Source: Didymella arachidicola (lineage: Eukaryota > Ascomycota > Dothideomycetes > Pleosporales > Didymellaceae). Taken from it: a stretch of DNA of 64,000 nt. This document shows, piece by piece, positions 57,266-64,000 of the stretch. Every line of letters starts with the position of its first letter. The stretch's first letter is position 1. The stretch lies in contig CM049999.1 in NCBI GenBank assembly GCA_016630955.3, positions 930,001 to 994,000 on the forward strand. Reading direction: 5' to 3'. Under the pieces are notes generated by a model. It searched no databases. It saw only the letters and a program-made list of their open reading frames with translations, and was not told where the DNA came from. The position numbers were made by a program, and so were the translations under genes.

Positions 57266-59104
57266 ATGCATTCCCACATCCGGCCGCACACGCACGTCGC
57301 GTTGCGCCTGCCCTCGGGCATCTTGAAGATCGTCGAGCTCAAACCCAACACGTACGTTGAATAGCCGGAGTGAGCCTCCATTTTCGCCTCAGACTCTAGG
57401 CATGTTTGCTAAGGTTGGAACAGCAATATCTTCTTGGGAAAATTCGGAACTTTCAATTCGAACCTTCTGCTTGGGCGGCCGTACTACAACACCTACGAGC
57501 TTCTCGACAAAGACGATGGGAAGAAGAATGCCGAGCTGCGCGTTGTTCCTGCGGCGGAGCTACATGCAGAGGCAGTAGGCGACGGCCATGCGCCTCCACC
57601 TGCAGCAGAAGAGGCAGACGAGAGTGCCGAGGGTGCTGCTGGATTCGACATCGTGGGCGCAGACGGCGAGGTCATCATGCGCAACAACCGCCTTACCGTT
57701 GACGATGCGACACGGCAGACGCTTACAATGGAGGAGATTGAGGAGCTGAAGAAGGCTGGCACTGGCTCAGGAAAGGAGATCATCGCAAAGATTATGGCGT
57801 CGCATCAGGCCATCAGTGAGAAAACAGCCTTCTCGCTGGCCAAGTACACGCTCAGGAAATCGCGCAAGTTCTTGAGGAGGTTTACGGCACTGCCACTGGA
57901 TGTGGGAAGAGTAGCGGAGCACATCCTTGAGAAAGAGGCGTATAGGGTCATGGAACTGAGGGAAGAGTCGCTCGGCCTGATCTGCAGCTGGTCAAACGTC
58001 CACTGCAGCGCAACTAGCCGCGTTCTTACGACTGAAGATGGGGCGAGCCAGATCGGCGGCGGTCGCTGGCTCGTTGTCGATGACACAGGCGGTCTCGTAG
58101 TCGCAGCGCTCGCCGAGAAGATGGGCCTCCTTTATCCCACTGAAGAATCAGACGACACCTCAGACTCCGGCTCAGAACCCACAGAGATCCCCTCTAAGGA
58201 TCAACCTACATCGACAGACACTGCAATGCCCGACGCAGACCCCACTGATGCTTCGGATCGCCCCCGAAAGCCGCCGCGCCCACACATCCCCCAAATGTCC
58301 GCCTACACAAACACCCTCACCATCCTCCACCCCAACAACCAACCCAACCTTGCATGTCTCAAATACTTCGGCTATGACGTTGGCCAGCCCTCCCCCACAC
58401 ACCCGTTATACAAGCACCTCAAATCGCTCTCCTGGCTTTCCCTCATCGCGCCCGAAGACGACCCCTCCTACATCGAGCCGGAGCTGCTCTCGGCGTCAGA
58501 GTTGGAGGCCATGAAATCCAGCAAACGGGGAAATTACTACAAGAAGCGACGACGGTGGGAGAAGACGAAGCGCGTAGTGGATGAAACAAAGCGCGGCGGA
58601 TTTGACGGCTTGGTTGTCGCGACGAGCATGGATGTCAAGGGCGTGCTGAGCGAGTTGGTGCCGCTAGTCCGGGGAGGTGGGAAGGTGGTTGTATACCACC
58701 AGAACGTCGAGCCACTTGTTGAGCTGGTGGACTGTTACAGCAAGGAACGACGAGCGGCGTTCGTTGCCAAGGAGTTTGGTGAGCCTGGGCAGAATGGGAA
58801 ACGGGCGCTTGAAGAGGGCAATGGCGATGAGGATGAGGACGATGACTTTCCAGTCAACCCTACACTGTTGCTTGCGCCGAGCTTGCAGACAGCAAGGGCG
58901 AGGCAGTGGCAGGTTTTGCCCGAGCGAACACACCCTATGATGACGAGTAAGGGTGGCGCTGAGGGCTATCTGTTCACTGCGACAAGAGTCATACCAGTCG
59001 AGGGGCGGGTGGAGGCGAGAGGGCATGGTACAAGGAAGAAGAGAAAGACTGCAGTCGAGACGCCTGCGGAGACGAGCGCTGCGGAGACGCCGGTAGAAGC
59101 ATAG
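57266..59104 (+). CDS. TRM6: tRNA m1A58 methyltransferase non-catalytic subunit TRM6/GCD10, 588 aa
   Basis: RNA-binding partner of Trm61 in the nuclear complex that makes 1-methyladenosine-58 in tRNA, including initiator tRNA-Met. Exons 57266-57351 and 57424-59104. The 72-nt intron (GTACGT..GAACAG, branch GCTAAG) joins KIVELKPNT-NIFLGKFGTFNSNLLLGRPYYNTYE, the conserved N-terminal beta barrel. Middle blocks such as LTMEEIEELKK, SEKTAFSLAKYTLRKSRKFLRRFT and a degenerate Rossmann-like C-terminal half with LKYFGYDV are as in Gcd10 homologues. Acidic low-complexity insertions lie near 270-320 and 500-510. The C-terminus is Thr/Ala/Glu-rich. The gene has no SAM-binding motif of its own, as expected of the non-catalytic subunit. 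Confidence 0.93.
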
Positions 59105-59363
59105 ACCAGACTTTGATACCATGAGCTCAATCCGTCGAATGTAACATCATTACTGTTCGTTACCATGCTAAGAACCTTGCCATTCTCGGGGCTGCCTAGA
59201 TGGTTGGGCCCCTTCACCAGACCATATCTGAGTACGTGGGCCGGGTGGGTAGTTGCGGCTGCACCTTGGCTTATGCAGGTTGTGATCCAATCCCAACAGA
59301 CGGGTAATGTTCGAGATTTACGCTGTGCTAGACTCCCTCGTGCCCTCTTTTACTGCTCCGTAT

Positions 59364-60128
59364 CTACAATGCCTTGCCCATGAACTTTCTCTTTGTGTAG
59401 CTCAGCCACCACTTGCTCGGCGCACCTGTCTCGTCGGCATACACCCTGTTCAGTAATCTTGTAGCCAGCTCTTGACGCATCTGCATAATGTACTGCCTCA
59501 GCACCTCAGCAGAGTTCCTGTCCGGTGGTGCCTCGAAAGCCTGGTTCAAGGGGAACCCAGCATCACCGGGAATTGCGAAGTTGGTGTCGAGAGCGAGATT
59601 CATGACAGCCTAGTATAGATGTCAGTTCACCCATTCGTGATTGTGTGAGCCAGTGCTTGGTGTCGACCCACTTTCTCAGCTTCCCTCCGCCCCATGCCCG
59701 GCTTGATCTTGCCCAATACCTCGCTCACGTAGAGGATGCCATAGATCATGACACGGTCGGCGGGACCCTTGATCTCAAAGTTACGGAAGAATGTGTTGGC
59801 GCGGAAGAGAGCGAGGATCTCATCGAGAGGGTCGTACGATTCGTGTGATGCATCGATGGTGAGCTCCGTGACGTCCGCGGGCAGCGCAGGGAGCTGTTGT
59901 GCAGGTCCACGGGTCCGTGTGCGGAGAGGCAAGAGGGCGAAGTTGCCTGAGGTATTGGTGAGCTTGAGCGCAAGTCTAGGTGGACGAGTATGTAGTACCA
60001 ATGAGCTGCTGGTTGGGCTCTTCGAGGAAGACGGAGTGGTATGCCTAGCGGGGTCAGCTATGATGTGTAATTGAAAGCGACTTCATGAAAATCAGAATCG
60101 CAGTCTGGTTCTCAGTACTTACGGGCAT
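59364..60128 (-). CDS. ARC18: Arp2/3 complex 21-kDa subunit ARPC3 (Arc18), 190 aa
   Basis: Subunit of the actin-nucleating Arp2/3 complex, which builds branched actin at endocytic patches. Four exons, 60128-60123, 60044-59999, 59946-59672 and 59609-59364. The first coding exon is six nucleotides (ATGCCC), giving MP-AYHSVFLEEPNQQLIG-NFALLPLRTRTRGPA. Introns are 78, 52 and 62 nt with GTAAGT, GTACTA and GTGGGT donors. ADRVMIYGILYVSEVLGKI, MNLALDTNFAIPGDAGFPLNQAF and the end PSKWWLSYTKRKFMGKAL are diagnostic. Length matches the family (about 178-190 aa). It is head-to-head with RFC3. Confidence 0.95.
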
Positions 60129-60421
60129 CTTGATTGTATGCGACCGGCGAAGTTGTGATGTGTGGAGCTTTCGTGGAGTCTCGGTTGGCGGTGATGGCGC
60201 AGCTCGGTGATGTGAGGTATGGCCATAGGGCTGAGGACCGCGGGGACCGGGGGTGTACGTAAGCACGCTCAGGTCGCAGCGTCCGCCTAGCCACTTAACG
60301 CGTCGGCGCGTCGCGTCGTCATTGCGGTGGAAGTTCGCGCGCAATTCGACGAGCGCTGCTGATTTTCATACTCGACCTCAAAGTACCACCACACGATCCT
60401 TTCAACTTATACTTCGCCATT
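60129..60421. promoter_or_regulatory. Bidirectional promoter region ARPC3/RFC3
   Basis: 293 bp between divergent starts. It includes an ACGCGTCGGCGCGTCGCGTCG stretch near 60298-60318 whose ACGCG core resembles the MCB element of DNA-replication genes in ascomycetes. That would suit RFC3, but the assignment is inference from a short motif. Confidence 0.45.
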
Positions 60422-61651
60422 ATGTCGGACATTGAAGATGAGATGGACATCGATGCACCGGTTGCAGACGATTCGATCAGCTTTGGCGGAGACACAAAAA
60501 AGGGCAAGAGAAGTGCAGCAAACTTGCCTGTCGAGGCTGAAGACACGCTCCCATGGTCAGTCAGAAGACCTGTACTAGAGACGTTATGCTGACCAGAAAT
60601 CAGGGTGGAGAAATACCGCCCAAATTCACTCGCCGACGTTGAAGGGCACCAAGACATCATAGCAACCATAAACAAATTCGTCGACTCGAATCGATTACCA
60701 CATTTGCTTCTTTATGGTCCACCAGGTACTGGAAAGACCTCGACTGTACTCGCGCTTGCGCGACGAATCTATGGCAACAAAAACATGAGGCAGATGGTCC
60801 TGGAACTGAACGCGTCAGATGATCGTGGTATCGACGTCGTGCGAGAGCAGATCAAGACTTTCAGTTCTACAAAGCAGATCTTCTCGGCTGCACCAAAATC
60901 TGGAGATGCATCGCTGGCGACTTTCAAGCTCATTATTCTTGACGAGGCGGATGCTATGACTTCGACGGCGCAGATGGCCCTACGACGAATTATGGAGAAG
61001 TACACGGCCAACACACGATTCTGCATCATTGCAAACTACACACACAAGCTTTCGCCCGCTCTACTTTCTCGGTGCACCCGCTTTCGCTTCTCGCCCTTGA
61101 AGGAGCGAGACATCAGAAATCTAGTAGATAAGGTTGTTGCAGATGAGAAAGTCAACATCACACAAGACGCCACAGAATCTCTCGTAACACTCAGTAAGGG
61201 CGACATGAGGCGAGCCCTGAACGTGCTGCAAGCTTGCCACGCGTCGAGCACACCGTTACAGGAGCCTGGGAAACCTGCGGTGAATCCAAACACCATTGTA
61301 CGAGACCAGATTACACAGACCACCATCTATGACTGCATCGCAGCACCGCACCCCTCAGATATCAAGTTCATCATCGAGACGCTACTCTCAACAAATGACA
61401 TGACTCAGTGCCTACGAACAGTCAACAACCTTAAGACTCTGAAGGGCTTAGCACTAGCCGACATTCTGACAGCGGTGAGCGAAGAGCTTGTTGAAAACGA
61501 CGTGCCTCCTCAGGTTATGGTGACTTGGATGTCGGGCTTAGCAGACATCGAGTACAGGCTTAGTGGAGGAGGGAGCGAAGCGATACAGACCGGCGCAGCC
61601 ATCGGTGTAGTCCGAACTGGCGTGGAGCTTATGGAGAACGGCAAGAAGTGA
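60422..61651 (+). CDS. RFC3: Replication factor C small subunit RFC3, 393 aa
   Basis: AAA+ ATPase subunit of the clamp loader that places PCNA on primed DNA. Exon 1 is 60422-60555 and exon 2 is 60604-61651. The 48-nt intron (GTCAGT..ATCAG) splits W45 in LPWVEKYRP. Walker A is GPPGTGKTS at 83-91, Walker B DEAD at 158-161, and the SRC arginine-finger motif at 200-202. GDMRRALNVLQACHAS is the sensor 2 region. The sequence LNASDDRGIDVVREQIKTFSSTKQIF and the overall length fit yeast Rfc3 (human RFC5) rather than Rfc2 or Rfc4. The N-terminal 40 residues are acidic and variable, as in other filamentous fungi. Confidence 0.95.
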
Positions 61652-62058
61652 AGGGTTGCAGACATCTAAGGCGAACGGCGTTGAACATGGCAATGGCTCA
61701 TGTGCGCGAGACGATACCACAATAATCAGCGAATAATTACAGCGCAGCATGCATGCGCAGCTGGAAAACATCTCGATGTCTCCGTTCGAAATGTTTACGG
61801 TCTTGGTTGCCTGGTTAGCAGGTTTCCAGAGGGATCTCGTCCAGTCGAAAATACTCTCAGAGTTCCTGGAAATTCATGCGAGCGGGGGACAATGCTCGAT
61901 AGGCGCCAGTCGTTTCTTTGTTGTTGTAAACAAAAGTAGACCATGAGAACGCGAGAACACGAATGTACCACGCTATTCTGCAACACGCCGCGCCGTACCC
62001 CCACATTTACCAGCCACCGCTCCCCACCAACATGACCTGTAAAGATACTTGAACAGCT
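61652..62058. other. Intergenic, no supported gene
   Basis: 407 bp between plus-strand genes. Short frames only. Nothing recognised. Confidence 0.5.
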
Positions 62059-63440
62059 ATGACGACCCCAGTAAAACAAAAAAGGAAGGCCGACGATATG
62101 GGCGATCCTGTAAGTGTCCCAGCACCTGCGCATCCGCAACAGGCGCATCGCGCGATCAGTTGTCGCATTGTACTGATGTGCTACAGCCGTGTCAAACACC
62201 GGCAAAGCGGCGAGTGGTAGCCAAACCAAAGAAACGCTTATCGATACCGGGCGCATTTCCAACACTAGAGTTCTCAAGCCAGGAAACATCAAGGTCTGCG
62301 CACTCTGTTGTTTGTGCCAAGAAAGCCGATAAGCGGCGAAGCAAGAGCGCAGTTGCTGCTCAACCATTCCCGGCGCATTTGAAGCATACGAACACGATAA
62401 ATAGAGTACAGAAATCTACAGGTCGCCAACCGTCAACACCCAGAAAGCAAAAGTCTAGCAAGAAACTCTCCGTCGTCACTCCGAAGGCAGAGCGGCATCC
62501 AAAGCGCCAGGATGTCAGCTTGCGCTTCTCATTTAGTTCTCAGCAGAATCAAACTCAAGGTCCTCTAAAGCGGGGTAGGAGAAGAGGCTGGCCCTCGGAT
62601 CGTACGGATGCACAGCCGTTCAAGCCAGTATTATCTCCGATTGAGTCGCCAACCAAGCGGCTGACTCCCAGACGACCTGGGAAAGAGGACAAGGTCTTAA
62701 ATAGAAGCTTCTCTGAGCTGATTGTTACCGCCGAGCGAAACAATCTCACTGGCCCACTCAAGCATGACTACACAGACACACCCTCCGACTTATCTTCAGA
62801 ACCGAATCATGAACCCAAAGCACCTGACCCATCCGTCTTCTCGCATCCTATAAATGCCAAGAAGCGCGAAGGGTACGGATTTAGCTACTCAGAGCCCTTG
62901 TGGTACGACTCAGATGAATACCCGGACACGGAGTGTGAGTGGGACTCGAAGACCGAGGAGCAAACTACACCATTCGAGACGCTATTCGACCCAGACAGTT
63001 CCTTCGACGACATTGTTGTGATGCGAGATGTCGGCTCCTTTCACATAGCCAAGCCGCAGCGTACGCTCCAGTGCACGAAAGCCACAAGAGAAGATACGGT
63101 GCGCTTGAAACAGCGGGCGAAGATGCTGTTCAGATGGGATGAAAGCGGTGACGTGTACTCGTCCTTGGTAGGGAGACTAGAGCGGATGGTGTACAATGAC
63201 CTAGAGAAGAGGATCACCGGTCGTGAGAGCTCGATACCATCTGTCGTTCAATGCGCAAATCGCCTTAGAGATTTCCTACAACGGAACCAGGAGGAGCGGG
63301 TCGAGACAGGCGAGAGCCGCCGTGCTGTGGATCATGAGATCGAATGGGCTACATGGCTCGTCGAGGCTAGTCGGACGGGAGTGATGCATCTGAAGACGAG
63401 AGGATGCACCTGCCGGCCAGATTGGGAGGAGGAAGACTAA
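62059..63440 (+). CDS. Hypothetical basic protein, 434 aa
   Basis: Exons 62059-62109 and 62187-63440. The 77-nt intron has a GTAAGT donor and ends CTACAG, spliced in phase 0 to give MTTPVKQKRKADDMGDP-PCQTPAKRRVVAKPKKRLS. The N-terminal 220 residues are Lys/Arg/Ser/Pro-rich, with several bipartite-like basic clusters suggesting nuclear location. The C-terminal ~130 residues look folded, with RLKQRAKMLFRWDESGDVYSSLVGRLERMVYNDLEKR. The protein ends CTCRPDWEEED. I do not recognise a family. An unspliced reading from 62049 would start without an ATG and give an unlikely Cys-rich leader. Confidence 0.7.
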
Positions 63441-63905
63441 TCGGTCTGGTACTGCACTTGCACTATCTACCTGTACCCCTATCATTACTGTAGACTAGAC
63501 GTTCAAGGCTGGTCCTTGTACTCGCTACACATGCGGCCAGAAAACGTCATGCGCTGATCACTCATGCAACCTGCCTTTTCATTGGTCGATACTGGTTGTT
63601 CCTTCACTAGTTTCACATCTCCAACGACTACATTGGCAGCACCTCATCTTCGATTGCTTTTGAAGATGTTGTTGCGTTCTTAACTTGAAGGTGAGCTGCG
63701 ACGCTCAATGCAGCGTGTGTCGACGTCATTGATGTAGACTAGGCCGCAAACAGCACACTATTTTGGGCATGAAACTACTCTCAGTCTCAGCCACTTAGCC
63801 TCGAAGTCACGGTGCTGTACCCATTGACGTTGTCTTAACTTATTCTCCAACACAAAGCATTGAACCTAATCAAACTCCATCAGCAATCCGTCAGCATCCG
63901 TCAAG
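63441..63905. other. Intergenic, presumed promoter of the edge gene
   Basis: 465 bp with no coding evidence, leading to the start codon of the gene cut by the window edge. Confidence 0.45.
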
Positions 63906-64000
63906 ATGACCTCGTACATCTCCGGTACGTCCGCCTCACCACGCTCGAGACGAAGACAGCTATTGACCTGTTGACAGACTATGTGATGTCCGACGCAGTC
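63906..64000 (+). CDS. 5' end of a gene cut by the window edge
   Basis: ATG at 63906 in a TCAAG-ATG context begins a 19-nt exon (63906-63924) followed by a 53-nt intron (GTACGT..TTGACAG). Exon 2 begins at 63978. The joined reading is MTSYISDYVMSDAV, still open at the end of the window. Too little is present to name the protein. The strong donor and acceptor and the phase-compatible join make a real gene likely. Confidence 0.55.

Overview
This window is nuclear DNA of a filamentous ascomycete. The genes are interrupted by short spliceosomal introns (mostly 46-80 nt, GT..AG with CTAAC/CTGAC-like branch sites). Families typical of filamentous fungi (LaeA-like methyltransferase, SMI1/KNR4, fungal C2H2 and HeLo-like proteins) sit beside eukaryotic housekeeping genes. 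The protein repertoire looks most like Dothideomycetes, but that placement is inference. No bacterial operons, rRNA, CRISPR array or convincing tRNA was seen. All joined gene models below were made by hand from splice signals, reading phase and remembered family conservation; none was checked against RNA or databases.

Layout. 0-3 kb: a small serine-rich protein and ribosomal protein eS1. 4.4-13.4 kb: the most unusual locus, a divergent pair. One partner is a 2184-residue zinc-finger protein with two macro domains and three winged-helix repeats. The other is a HeLo-like/DUF7580-type protein of the kind linked to fungal allorecognition and cell death. 15-23 kb: SMI1/KNR4 cell-wall regulator, a small Cys-pair protein and a long coiled-coil protein. 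25-36.4 kb: PAP2 lipid phosphatase, SAM methyltransferase, glycyl-tRNA synthetase (GRS1), ribosome biogenesis factor RPF1, the CCR4-NOT deadenylase CAF1/POP2 and the complex I subunit NDUFB3. 36.4-43.6 kb: a gene-poor island of about 7 kb with an 81-bp foldback element, a short tandem repeat and what may be a decayed gene. 43.6-53.5 kb: a CRIB-motif Cdc42/Rac effector candidate, a PAF-acetylhydrolase-type esterase, a four-helix MARVEL-like membrane protein and a glutathionyl-hydroquinone reductase. 53.9-63.4 kb: a dense housekeeping block with a MINDY deubiquitinase, TRM6, ARPC3, RFC3 and an unknown basic protein. The first exon of one more gene lies at the right edge.

Together the genes cover translation (eS1, GRS1, RPF1, TRM6), mRNA turnover (CAF1), DNA replication (RFC3), actin and polarity (ARPC3, CRIB protein), cell wall (SMI1), lipid metabolism (PAP2, PAF-AH) and respiration (NDUFB3). 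Many adjacent genes are head-to-head across 270-450 bp, so shared bidirectional promoters are likely. Several genes put the start codon on a first coding exon of only 6-19 nt, which simple ORF-based annotation would mis-start.
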